Source: Oryzias latipes
Taxonomy: Eukaryota > Chordata > Actinopteri > Beloniformes > Adrianichthyidae
Reading direction: 5' to 3'
Assembly (NCBI RefSeq): GCF_002234675.1
Contig: NC_019869.2
Location: 11,270,015 to 11,334,014 of the forward strand
Length of the DNA stretch: 64,000 nucleotides
How positions within the stretch are numbered: the first letter of the stretch is position 1; every line of letters begins with the position of its first letter. The notes beneath the pieces are model-generated. The model was not told the DNA's origin, did not search any database, and saw nothing but the letters and a program-made list of their open reading frames with translations. The translations under genes and the position numbers were made by a program. This document shows positions 46,333 through 57,223 of the stretch, piece by piece.

Positions 46333-47708
46333 TCAGTTTGAATTGTAGGCATCCGCTCCTGTGGAAGACACCGTGGATGAGGAGGGGGAGGGGGTGGAGG
46401 GAGCCGAGATTGACTTCTCAGACGCAGCATCGTTTGTTTTTTCTCCCTGGTCTGAGGTAGAAACTTTAGCTGGCATGAGTCCTTCTTTTTCGCGCTTCTT
46501 TTGCTTCATTCTCCGGTTCTGGAACCAAATTTTCACCTGAGTCTCATTCAGCTGCAGCGCAGCTGCGATTTCAACACGGCGAGCCCGAGTCAGGTACTTG
46601 TTGAAGTGGAACTCCTTCTCCAGCTCTGTCAGCTGCTTGGTGGTGAAGTTGGTTCGAACAGTGTTCGGCTGACCAGAATATCCATATTCACCAGACCTCC
46701 CTGTGGGCAATAAATTCTTCACTTTAAAAACAGACTGGTTGGTTTTCTGTCATCAAACAGAACGTAAACTCTGGAACAATGTCGTCATAACTTCACTTTT
46801 ACGCAGCGTCTGATAACTTTTACGCATCGATCAGTAGTTATCCTCTTATATTTAATATAACAAATATACAAGTTTTATTATATACTTTAGAGCACATTAT
46901 TTTCTGAGAATGTAAAGATGTAAACTTTTTCCAGAAGCAAACATTTTAGCTATTAATCTTTCATTAATCTCGTTTACACATTAGTGCGTCCAGTGAAGAA
47001 GCATGTTGTAGGCGCCCTTCAGCTCAAAGCTCGGATCATTTAACCCGCTTGTTTTAGACACTACGTATACGTCCATGCACACACAAAAACAAGATAGCAC
47101 ACACCTGTTTTTGGTGGATTCCTCTTAACTTTCATCCAGTCGAAAGTTTGCGCGGCCACTGCTCCCTCGGACAGAGGGGAACAACAAGCTTCCAGGTGTC
47201 CGGCGTGCAGAGGGGACAGGGGGTTCGAGGCAACAGGATACGCGGCTGTCTGCTCATGCCCGCCGCCATAGGCAACGTGGGTATACTGCAATTGACCCAG
47301 GGGGGCGGCACTGTAACCATGACGATGCTGAGGGACCACGGATGAGGATATGTTACCTGCATACATGAGTGGGCCACACTGAGGAAATGCAGCTGAGTCT
47401 ACTTCCTGGTTGAGAGTATAATGGTTGTAAGAGGCGCAGAAACTTTGGGGTCCATAGTTGGAGTTGCAGGCCGGATGGGCCCCGCAAGAGAGACCAAGCG
47501 AGCCCGCAGTAGACTGGTATGACCCCGAATGAAGAGAGATGCTGTCGGGAGACGTCCTGTTTGACATGAAGTGCTCATCCGCCCCGCAGTTGTTGACAGC
47601 AGCCCCGCAGGACTGAAAACTTGTAATCCCGTGGTCCGAGTGGAAGGTTCTGACCGAACACGACCCACTTTCTCCGCTCATCACCGAATAGTCTAAAAAG
47701 CTGCTCAT
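46333..47708 (-). CDS. hoxa1a: Homeobox protein Hox-A1a
   Basis: Nuclear transcription factor of paralogue group 1. In vertebrates it acts early in hindbrain (r4 region) and neural-crest patterning with PBX and Meis partners. Exon 1 is 47105-47708 and exon 2 is 46333-46700, joined in phase 1 (AAACAG|gtgtgt ... cccacag|GGAGGT), giving 323 aa against 335 in human HOXA1. The start [17 protein letters not shown] has A at -3; the frame extends upstream but contains no further ATG. The PBX-binding motif FDWMKVKRN is at about residues 189-197 and the homeodomain at about 213-272 ([20 protein letters not shown], with the [15 protein letters not shown] recognition helix). The mammalian poly-His run is absent. 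A DR5 lies 4.3 kb downstream. Confidence 0.96.
46701..47104 (-). other. hoxa1a intron, 404 bp
   Basis: It starts gtgtgtgctatc and ends ttgcccacag on the minus strand, so both are GT-AG. It contains CTGTCATCAAA at 46747-46757 (a Meis/Prep core next to a TGAT half-site on the other strand). No ORF is present. Confidence 0.85.
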
Positions 47709-48000
47709 TGTAGCATTGTTGTGCCCTGACCGAGGGACTGTCTTCTTTGCAGACACCCCTCTGCTGTCTTGCCGCTCCCCACTCTCACCCTAAGTGATCC
47801 TGCCAACTTGTACCTTAACTCAGTTCTTATCAGTAAGGGAAGGAGGGCGCGTGGGGTGATATCAATGAACGGGTGCTGTCACGTGGGCCAGGGTCAGCCA
47901 GTAAGGTACTTGTCCTCGTCCACTTAGCCGGTGACAGATTGGTGTTTGAGGGGCTATTTAAATTCCAAGCGCTCGTCGATCAAGGTGACGCGCGCCGCCA
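47709..48000 (-). promoter_or_regulatory. hoxa1a 5' UTR and promoter region
   Basis: Upstream of the start codon are GTCACGTGGG (47878-47887; an E-box CACGTG overlapping CTGTCA), TGACAGATTGG near 47932, and a TATA-like ATTTAAATAG on the minus strand (47954-47963). These suggest a transcription start about 200 bp upstream of the ATG. Motif roles are inferred. Confidence 0.45.
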
Positions 48001-51000
48001 CTAATGTATGGGCCAAGCAAACAATGAGCTGGGAGTCAGACGGCGGTGGACAGCTCCGGGGTCGCAGGAGGAGCGGGACGCTGCAGACATGCTGTACCGT
48101 AACCCCCGCTGCCCGCTCTCCCACAGGGAGAGATTAGCGAGTCACCCTCCGCAGCCTGACATGACGACGGCCCAACACTTTGACCCCAGGTACGGTATTT
48201 TTGGAACACAGAGAGATCATTGTCTGCATGCGTGTGTGTTGGAGCGCGTGCACGTTCGTGCCCTCCACGCTTTATAGGCGCGATATCATATAGCCTATAA
48301 CCGTGTCACCCTCCCTGTAGATGGATGGATGGCTCAGAGTGCGTGTGCCACTGCCATAGGCTATCTGTGGGCTATTAATGTCCCATTCTAATGCGAAATG
48401 TTTCACGCTTGAACATTAAGGGATTTTCTCTGCAAATATTGTCACAGTGCGACAGTGAGGGAGAGGCAAGAGGGGTTCCGACTTTCTTCCACTGACAGAA
48501 GCCTTCTTGGGCTTTGCATTTTCTGTGCATCTGTTTTAGCATGCACAAGAAAGTGACGTGGCGCTGCACATCTGTTTTGAGCGTGTCACTTCACAGCATG
48601 TGGCAGTGAAAAACGACAACCCCGGCCTGAACTTTTTACCCCGACACATCCCGGCTCGCCCCTTGTGGTGACGCAGTAAAATGACGCGCAAAAAAGCAGA
48701 ATGCGTACAAATAAATAAATGTCAAGAATGATGAAACGGCAAAGACAACACAGGGCTTCAGATTGAGTTGTTATTAGTGTGTTTCTTTCTCCCGTGGTCG
48801 CGGGGTCGTCCATTTGCCTGCAATCCTCTGCGTGTTTTCATTATGCATAAATGGTGATCAAATAAAATAACAGGATGAGGTCTGTCCTGGCGCTCCTGAT
48901 TACACTGCTTCGCGTAAAGCTCGTGGAGATATTAATGGCACCAAAAAGTAATGGGGAAATCTATGAGTGTGAAGAGAAGAGGTCTGGGGGGGGGGGGGGG
49001 GGGGGGGCTACTTAGGGCAGTGGTGGCAGATCCCCAACCTCTCGAAAAGGAAGGAGAAGAAAAGGGAGGGAGGCAAAAGAGGGGAGTCACTTGGAAGAAC
49101 GAGCGCCCCTACAGGCTATAGGAGGTCAAGCAGACTTGATGTTTATTAACATTTCATGGTCAGTAGTTTTCTATAGATACAGACTTCTAAGATGATTCTG
49201 AGTTTAATTGAAGTTTTTAGTTTATGCAACCTTATACGTTTTCCCAATGTGTGAGGGCAAAACTTAAAAAATCCCTTTCTGCATAAAACTACTTGCAGTT
49301 TTCCCACTTTTTAGACTTTTAAAGTTTTGTTTTAAGATTAACTTTGTTGAAAACTGTAACAACGGTTTGGAGACTTATTTTCTCCAAACTGCTACCCTGA
49401 CCAGACCATAACCAGACCAGTATCACGGTGCCACATGTTGCTGGTCTGTTAAATGAAGTTGAATTACAACATGGTGATTTTTGTCTCTGAAATAATTCAG
49501 AGTTAATAGAAACAACATTTTCTTTTTTCAAGTTTCCAAGAGATACATAAAGTGAGTTTGGTTTGTAGGGAAATAAACTTGCTGCAAAAACAGATCCCTT
49601 AGAAAATAAGTGAAAAGTCTTAAAATTTAAAAATTTTTCTTTTAATAAGCAAAGAAATCTGCCATTGAGGTAAGAAAAACTGTCTTAATTAATAACTTTC
49701 AACAAAACAGGAAAATTGTTTTTGAAATGAGGACCTTTGAACTTTCTGAAGATTCAGTTTTTTGCAGTGCAGAAGAACTTGCTAACAAAAAAGGGGGGGC
49801 GCATTGTGGGTCAGTTCCCCACACCCACCCACCCCTCCCTCCCTTCTCTCAGTTTTCCCAGCTGCCTCTGCAGTGAGTGGGCGCATAGGACCATGCCTTG
49901 CCTGCATGTGTAAAAGCGCTTCTCCGGGCTTCAAGGCTTTTCTTGGGTCTTTGTTTGAAGTCAGGCGCACAGAAAAGGCGCGCTGTCTCGGAATGAATTG
50001 GTTATGTTGGCCCCGTGGTTAGTCAGGGACCAGGACAGCAGGCTCCCTGCCCACGCTTTTACCCTCCACACAACAACACCAACTTTCCCAACATTCAGAC
50101 CAGTCAATGAGTTGCTTATGGGTTCCAGATTATTCAATAAAAGTTCGAGCTGGCTTCCACGCATGCAGATGTGTCTCTGGATCGATCCATGTCGACATTC
50201 ATCGCAACTGGTGGCAGCTTTTGCTGTTTTCACACTCGCAGTGTCGAGTTGTGCTAACCTCCTGAGTAAACTCCACACCTCCTCAAAACTGATTCCCATA
50301 AATCCAATCAAGAGCATAATAATGCAGAAGGAATATTCCTAATCCCCTTGCTTGTTTGAAGTGAGGGATTTTACGTGCAGCTGCAGCAATATTTAATGAT
50401 GTCGTAAAGTCCCCTCTAAACTGACCTTCAGTGTAAAATAAACTTTGATTGTTATTTGCTCTCCAGGCATTAACCAGCCCAATTCACTTAAAACACGTAA
50501 ATCTTATGTAATCCATGCGGACTTTTAAGTTTGGCCTACTTTTGAACGTAATTTACGCAGAGGTTTGAGCCTCCGAGCTGCTGCTGCTGCTGCTCCTTTC
50601 GCCCGGTTAGTCGTGTTTAAACAAACTGTAAAAATGAATTATTACCAAAACTCAAGCAGACACTCAGCCCCCTTTTTAGATCAGGAATTGGGGAGTCCCG
50701 TATGAGAACGCAAGACGGGTTTTATTTGTGCACATTACGCCACAATTGGCCTCCTTAATGTCCGTCTCATTCATGCCACGGAGTGATTTATGAGCTCCTG
50801 AAGGCAAACATGGCTCGGGTATTTGCCTGCAACGATGTTAAGAGCCCTGCTCTCAACCGTGCTGGAATATTTGCCTTTCCGCCTCTTCAGAGAGTTTAAA
50901 CTTTCAGGTGAAATTAGAAATAATCTTTTAGTGTGCAGCATAAAATAGTCCGCATGTGCTGAAAACCCAACGCTTCATTAAAGTAATTTATAAGATTAAA

Positions 51001-51262
51001 CAAATTTGAAAATAAAAAATAACAAAATAAAATAAACATTTTGAGTATATTTATATTTGTGCAAATGTGGGGAAAGTAATTTTTTAAGATATCCTTTAAA
51101 GCTAAACTTATTTTTTTTAATTTTGTAATCTCTGCAGCAAAAACAGCAATTTAGTGGTGTGCGGATCTGTATTATATTAATATTCAAATGCGTGTTACCC
51201 TAAACATTTCAATGCAAACAAGACAATTTATATGCATAGCCAACCTGTTGTTAATTTGCATA
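48001..51262. other. hoxa1a-hoxa2a intergenic region
   Basis: No third gene is seen. The part 48000-48300 is GC-rich. In mammals the antisense HOTAIRM1 RNA starts in the equivalent place, divergent from HOXA1; I cannot show it here. A G22 run lies at 48986-49007. An imperfect DR1 (GGACCTTTGAACT) lies at 49731-49743. The part 50500-50900 is a higher-complexity block (CACAATTGGCCTCCTTAATG, TGATTTATGAGC), possibly a conserved enhancer. Confidence 0.45.
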
Positions 51263-51268
51263 TTTATT
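51263..51268 (-). other. Candidate hoxa2a polyadenylation signal
   Basis: AATAAA on the minus strand, about 420 bp beyond the hoxa2a stop codon, in AT-rich 3' flanking sequence. Confidence 0.35.
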
Positions 51269-51688
51269 CCTTTACTCCTCTTTTTAAATTTTGCGCATTT
51301 TCTATTAAATATATAATTATTAAAACAACAAAAGTGGGGGGAAAGAAACACAAAAAACTGAAAAAGATTGTAGCAAGTTATTTGTATTCTAACAAAAATA
51401 TCCAAGACATTGGAAGCTATACAAAAATAAAAATGACCAAGTTCCATAGGTCTCATAATGTGTAAATATTCACACACACTCAGCCACAATCTCTTCTTCT
51501 ACAGATCAAGTTGTTATAGTTACAAGCCACTTAGCGAATGTCAGTTTTAGTGATTTCATTTCATCCTTACCTTCAAACCGAATACAACAGAATACATGTG
51601 CCGAATGTACAAACAACACCAGATTTAATGTCGTCGTAGCCTGATATCGCAAAAAAAAAAGGAAAAAAAAGAAGAAAGGTGATTTTAG

Positions 51689-53320
51689 TTAGTAGTTTAG
51701 ATGCTGTAGGTCTATTGTGGTTAGGGACTCCGAGAAAAAATAGAAAGTGTCCGCAGAAATGTCCACGGGGCTGTCCAGAGACTCCGACAAGCTCGGCGAG
51801 GCTGTATCTGAGAGCTGAAGGCAGGAATCCGAGGAGAAAGGTTGAAAATCGTGTAAAGAAACATCCAGAGCAGGGGGACTGTCGCCATTGTCCGGGCCAG
51901 ATGCCGAGCCGGGGCCCATTGTTGTCATGCAGCCCGGAACAGTGGGTGATGGATTGGGGAAATGTTTCAGATTTTTGTCATTGCTGTTGAGCGGCGCAGC
52001 TGCAAAGCTCACGGAGTCTCCATTGTGGAGCTGCTGTGTGTTGTTCTGAAAGGAGCAGGTATCTCTCTCCAGCAGGGCCCCGCTCTGCTCGTGGAGGGGC
52101 CTCTCCTCCTCTTCGTCGCTCTGGATGCCATCTTCGGCGCCCGGCTCCTTGGAGTCCCCATTGTGGTTCTCTTTGCTCTGGGTTTGTCGCTTGTGCTTCA
52201 TGCGCCGGTTCTGGAACCACACCTTGACCTGCCTTTCGGTCAGGTCCAACAGGGCCGCTATTTCCACCCTCCTCGGCCGGCACAGATACTTGTTGAAGTG
52301 GAACTCCTTCTCCAGTTCCAGTAGCTGTGTGTTGGTGTAGGCAGTTCTCAGCCGGCGGGAGCCCCCTCCTCCCCCACCGCTCTCCACGATCTCAGGCGAG
52401 CCTGGAAAAGACGCAGCCCGGTAGCAGGAGATCAAAACGCAAGGCACAACAATTACATAACCCTACTGATCGTAAATCTGGCATTATGGCTGTCACGGTC
52501 CATATGAGCTGAACTCTCAACAAGCTCCAGTAAAATGGCCGCTGGTGCAAAACGAAGCGTCCAGTTTGTCCAAGAAAAATAAAAAATAAAAATAAGAAAC
52601 CTCACAAAGATGCAGATCGGATTGTTTTACGCACAAGAAGCTGTAGTGCACCATAAAACAATGAGGTCCTTGCTGCTGTAGAAGTCTAATGAATGCTCCA
52701 GCTGCCCTCTACGGCAAAGCCACTCCATCACTCTTCATTACTGTCACGCATCAAAACTCCACTCGCCTTGCGGAATAAATCATCTCAGATCGCCAAACTT
52801 TATCCAAACTTTTTTTTTTTTAAAAACGCAGCTCTTTCTTTCATATCCACTAATAGTGGTTTCTTTTATTACCTAGGTGGGCCTCATAATGGCTCCACCA
52901 CACAGCAACAGATAGTAAATACAAATGTCTGCGCGCACTTTTGAGTCACTCACCTTTCGGAGAGAAGCACACAGGTCCGTTGGAGATGGTGGTTGTAGTT
53001 GTGGAGGTCGGCAGGTGGTTCTTCTTGGAGGCTTTCTTCTCCCGCATCCACGGGTATTCCGGGGGCAGGGAGGCAGTGGGCAGCTGGCTGCATCCGTCGG
53101 GGCTGTGTCGAGGCCGGCCATGCCGCGGATGGCTGCCCGGATTCAGGCTGGGGATGGTCTGCTCGAAGGGAGGAGGAATCAGTGTCGGGCGTGAAAGCGT
53201 CGAGCTCTTGATTGATGAACTTTGAAATGAATCAGCGACAGGGGGGAAAGATGTCAGGCACTCAGCAAGCGACGGCTGACTATTGATAAAACCGCTCTCT
53301 CGCTCGAATTCGTAATTCAT
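51689..53320 (-). CDS. hoxa2a: Homeobox protein Hox-A2a
   Basis: Nuclear transcription factor of paralogue group 2, the selector of second-arch identity and anterior hindbrain segments in vertebrates. Exon 1 is 52954-53320 and exon 2 is 51689-52401 (CCGAAAG|gtgagt ... tttccag|GCTCGCC, phase 1), giving 359 aa against 376 in human HOXA2. The start [20 protein letters not shown], the hexapeptide YPWM (89-92), a Gly-rich linker, the homeodomain at about 137-196 ([34 protein letters not shown]) and the C terminus [10 protein letters not shown] are all conserved and in frame. I see no disabling change. The a2a rather than a2b call follows from linkage to hoxa1 and hoxa3. Confidence 0.95.
52402..52953 (-). 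promoter_or_regulatory. hoxa2a intron, candidate r4-type enhancer
   Basis: This 552-bp GT-AG intron holds CTGTCA (Meis/Prep) at 52490-52495 and 52741-52746, and TGATTTAT on the minus strand at 52775-52782, which fits the PBX-HOX pattern TGATTNAT. In mouse and chick the Hoxa2 intron carries an r4 enhancer built from Hox/Pbx and Prep/Meis sites, so the same arrangement is expected. CTGCCCTCTACGGC (52702-52715) resembles a CTCF core. Confidence 0.45.
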
Positions 53321-53660
53321 CTCCGCTCCCTGAGAGCCGAGGAAAGTTTGCGCGTATCTATATAAACGTTGCGGCTCAGTGAAGACGAGAAAGAAAAAAA
53401 AAACATAAAAAAAGAAAATCTCCTGCGGGTTTTATCTATTTCACTGATTACGGCCGTGTGGGGACCGAGCTACCATTAAACTATTGAATTCATGGAGACA
53501 AGGTTGAAATTGGACCGAATTGCCTGTCACATGATTACTTCTGCCCAATGACAATTTGGGGTTTAATCAAAAGAAGCTACTGTCTGCCTGATTGATCCAA
53601 AAACTCTGGTGAATATCGCCTCTCTCAGCTGGGGCACGACTGCTTTTATTTACATCTCTG
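53321..53660 (-). promoter_or_regulatory. hoxa2a promoter-proximal region
   Basis: Minus-strand TTTATATAGA overlaps 53357-53366, about 40 bp above the ATG, so it may be an initiator-proximal TATA or a UTR sequence. Farther up are GTCACATGAT (53526-53535), with CTGTCA at 53524-53529, and a perfect PBX-HOX site TGATTGAT at 53589-53596. CCCAATG and TTTAATCAAAAG lie between. The dense clustering of Hox-cofactor motifs suggests auto- or cross-regulation. Confidence 0.45.
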
Positions 53661-55879
53661 TCCGCGCAGTTTATCCTCCTCCCGAGCCTCCAGTCCAGCT
53701 AAGCTACAAAATGTGTTTTTTTTTTTAGAATGGCCGCCGCTCACTATTACAAGGAAGGAGCTCTGGCTGGGGTGCGCAGATTCGCGCACTCCTCTTTCTC
53801 GTATTGTTTGAGGATGTCAGTCGAGAACGCCCCCACCACACAGACACACACAGACACACACACACATTTCACACCAGTAGCACTTCAGTTTTGGAAAGGT
53901 GAAACTTTAAAAAGTGATATTCTGGGTTGTTCAGTTAGGCGCACGAGCGTAAATGTGACAACTGTGGGGCAAAGTGGGACTTGTTCACAACGATGATAAA
54001 AAAAATAATAATAATAAATCAATCTATAAATTTAACACTGACAGTCACGTCACATTCGAATCATGCCACAAGAGAAGGTTTTGCGCAGACACGTGTGCAC
54101 ACACAAATAGCACTGCCTAACTGCAGAGACATGACACAACATAAGGCACATTTTCCTTTATTCCACATGAGGTCGATTTTATGCGCAAGCCAGGCGCGCC
54201 CACGTGCGTGCACAAACTCGTAAACCCCTGGATTAAACGTTGCAGTTCCTTTTCTCACTGATTGCAAATGGTCACATTGCTGTGCTGTTATGTGCCAAAC
54301 CGCATGACCAGTTCAGTGCTTGTTCGCGGGCAACACAGTTAAAAAAGGCTTACCACTCAATTTCTATTGTCACATCTAACTGGAATTTTAGTGAAGCGAA
54401 TGTGAGCACAGTTACACTAGCAGCATATTATGGAATAGCTCATCCTCACCGCACCAGGTTTCATGCCTTTTTTCCAGAATAATCTGTAAAAAAAAAGCCA
54501 GATTCTGGATGTTTTTTCCCTTTAGACTGCACATACTCTTTTATTAAAAAAGAAGGCATATAGTATGGTTTGCTGTGGAACAGAGGAAAGAAGAGAAGTG
54601 GAAGGCCTCTCTGAGTTTGTTGCTTATATACCAAACAAAGAGTCCTGGAAGCCTGTGCGCGATCAATCTTACTCGCCAAAAGGTCTGACAGCTCGGTGCC
54701 CTCGCAACACATTTAAGGCTTCTAACTCTCCCTCGGATCAAATGCAGCCAGGAAGCGCCGAGAAACACTGGCTTCTCAGATTAGAAGCAGTTCTAGCTTG
54801 CAGTTATAGTCTAGATGTCGCTTGAGGGATTTTTTAGAAGACAAACCCAGCCACATAAGATTGGAACATTTTCTCCCTGACAGGGCGGTGAGTATGGGGC
54901 AAAGCAGGCTATCCCACCTGGCTTTTCAAATTTGTATTGAAAATTTACACAAGGAGGTATTTTTTAAAGAAGACATGCATGTTTTAAAGGAACCAAACTG
55001 AGCACTGAAGGACGCTGAGACGGACTTTGGAATTACGCACGGGCTTTGTGTCCAAGGATAGGAGTGGGTGGCGGCATTCAGTGGATTTCAGCCTGTTCTG
55101 CAAACTTGTCTTTTTTTTCCCTGCAGGATTGATTAAGTCCCATTTTCCCACGGATTCAAATTCAACTAGAGGAATTTAAATATTCTTTTAAAGTGAAACC
55201 CCCAATTCTACCTGTGCATTTGAAATATATAGGTCAAATCATTGTCTCCAAATACTGGTGCGCCTGTGCTGGATACCGAAATATGAACCACTGCAGATTT
55301 TTCCCCTCCTCTGACACACCACGTTTCAATTGTTCTAGGTTTCCCTGCTAACCATATGTCAGGACTGGAAATGCACATGGCTAGATATCAATCATGTTGT
55401 GGCGAAAATCACGCGGGTGAAATTTGTGTGAACCTTTTACAATTAATAAATGGTTTTTAGGCATTATTTTAGCTCAGAAAAGAGAATGGCTTTTTCATTT
55501 TTAAACATTTTTCTTTGAATCCAGCACTTTAACTGGAAGACTATCTTAAAAAAATCAAATGTTAGAAAATTACACCAACGATAATAACAAAAACAAGACA
55601 ATTTTATGGTAAATTTGACATTTTTTTTTATCATTGTGATATTTTAACAAACAAAATGAGTCATCTTAAAAATGTGTGTAGATTGTTGTTGTCCATCTGC
55701 TTGGCAAAGGCTTGGCTTCTTTGTGTAGAACTGTCAATCGCAAGTGTGCAAAAAAAAAAAAAAATCCACAAACGAGCTCCTGTATTACTCCAGTATTGAA
55801 GCTTTGCCTCTAGACTACATTTGACTGACTGAACATATCAGTGAATTATTTTTACAACGATTTCTCATTTAGCTCGTTG
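53661..55879. other. hoxa2a-hoxa3a intergenic region, proximal half
   Basis: No gene is seen. A short (CA)n lies near 53842-53866. GAGTGGGTG at 55062-55070 is a weak Krox20/EGR-like match beside GGCGGCATTC. AGGTCA at about 55231 is a lone half-site. Frames here are antisense or compositional noise. Confidence 0.4.
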
Positions 55880-56000
55880 TCTCTTTGCAGAACCTTCACG
55901 AGAGCCCGGGTGACATTTTTATTATTATTGATGTCCCCACGCAGATGAGAGGAGGTGAGAGGGCCACCCTCGAGTTCTCCTTTCGTCGAAATGAAAGGGT
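55880..56000. promoter_or_regulatory. Candidate hoxa2a r3/r5-type enhancer block
   Basis: It contains CCCCACGC (55935-55942), whose minus strand reads GCGTGGGG, a Krox20/EGR core. Beside it are TTATTATTATTGATG and GCAGATGAGAGGAGG, in a compact complex block 2.6 kb upstream of hoxa2a. In mouse a Krox20-dependent r3/r5 enhancer lies upstream of Hoxa2. Assignment is by position and one core motif only. Confidence 0.3.
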
Positions 56001-57223
56001 TGTGGGAATAAAGACAAAATAAATAAATAAATAAAAGGAGTGCGTAATCATTTTTTTTTTCTGAAATTTGTGAATGTGCTACTATTTGGGATATTTTGAT
56101 TTGGCAAAATGTTTTTTTCTCTTTAGAATAAACGTTGTTTTTCTGTAATATTTTGTAGCTTTTTTTTTACCTCCAGTAATTTAAGGATGCATTTTTAATA
56201 ACATTGTTATTACCTGAATAATGCTGAACTGTATTTGTCTATTTTTTAAACCAATTTTGCCTTTTTGTTATTCGTACTCATGACAGAAAAATTACAAATT
56301 AAAACTAAAAGATGTAATTTCATTTAATTCATTTATTTTATTTATTTCTTCGGACTGGAGCAGCATGGAATGTTTGACATCGAAAAAGATGGTTTGTGTT
56401 TTCTTTAATATTAAAAAATAAAAACGTTTAAAAACTACCTTAATGTTTCCTTCTTTGCAACTGATTTGCATGAAAAGCTGAAATTACATTCGCCAGAGAA
56501 AATAAAAACCTCCTCGTAGCAGAGAAACAGAAACAGAAATACGGTTGACTGCTGCTTCCTCTGCGTTTTCGGGCTAAAAAGGATCGAGCTCTTTGCACCA
56601 ACCTTCTCCCCTCACACAACTGGGAGATGGGCTGAAATAATACTAAAAAAAACCGAGTCTTTAGTCATTTTATCTTTTAAGCCGAACAAAATAAATAACA
56701 TTTGGAACAGAACAAAAACATAATCAAGGGGGTGGGCTGCGTGTAAGCCAAAAAACCCTTGTTTTTGAATTTCCCTCACAATCACAGCTCGTGGTTCTTG
56801 AGGTTTTTAACACAAAAGTGCAACAAAATGCAACAAAACACAATTCTTCAACTGCGGATAAATAAAAACGGACACCTTCACATTGAAATTCAAAAATACC
56901 CTGTTTGAGCTTCGATGTTTAAAACAAGTCTTCAAAATAAAAGATTAAATAGGCCTTTGCATAGGCTATGCAGTATGCACCCCCTCCCTCCCGTTCTAGA
57001 CACTCTAGATCAACGTCTTTGTGAGACAATGACACAAGCAAATAGAGGAAAATTCAAGCAAGTCGTGATTATTTATCCTACGCTACTTCACACATCAAAC
57101 TATAGATGAACATAAACAAAGGCAGGAGAGAAGGTGGGAGCCTTGAGGAGGCGCAGAAACAAAGCAGGGATATGCCTGGAGGTGGATGGAACAATGGGCG
57201 GAGTGATCCAGGCTGCGCCACTG
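56001..57223. other. hoxa3a 3' flank with candidate polyA signals
   Basis: Minus-strand AATAAA hexamers lie at 56332-56337 and 56341-56346, about 880 bp beyond the hoxa3a stop, so the 3' UTR probably spans most of 56330-57223. A (AAAT)n patch near 56020 is low complexity. No other gene is seen. Confidence 0.4.

Noticed and set aside
47709..47756. 16-codon N-terminal extension of hoxa1a
   Set aside because: The upstream codon at 47754-47756 is GTG, not ATG. The first in-frame ATG gives MSSFLDY, which aligns with the HOXA1 N terminus.
51962..52340. Long plus-strand frames opposite hoxa2a exon 2
   Set aside because: They are antisense shadows of a conserved, GC-rich coding exon. The same applies opposite the hoxa1a and hoxa3a exons.
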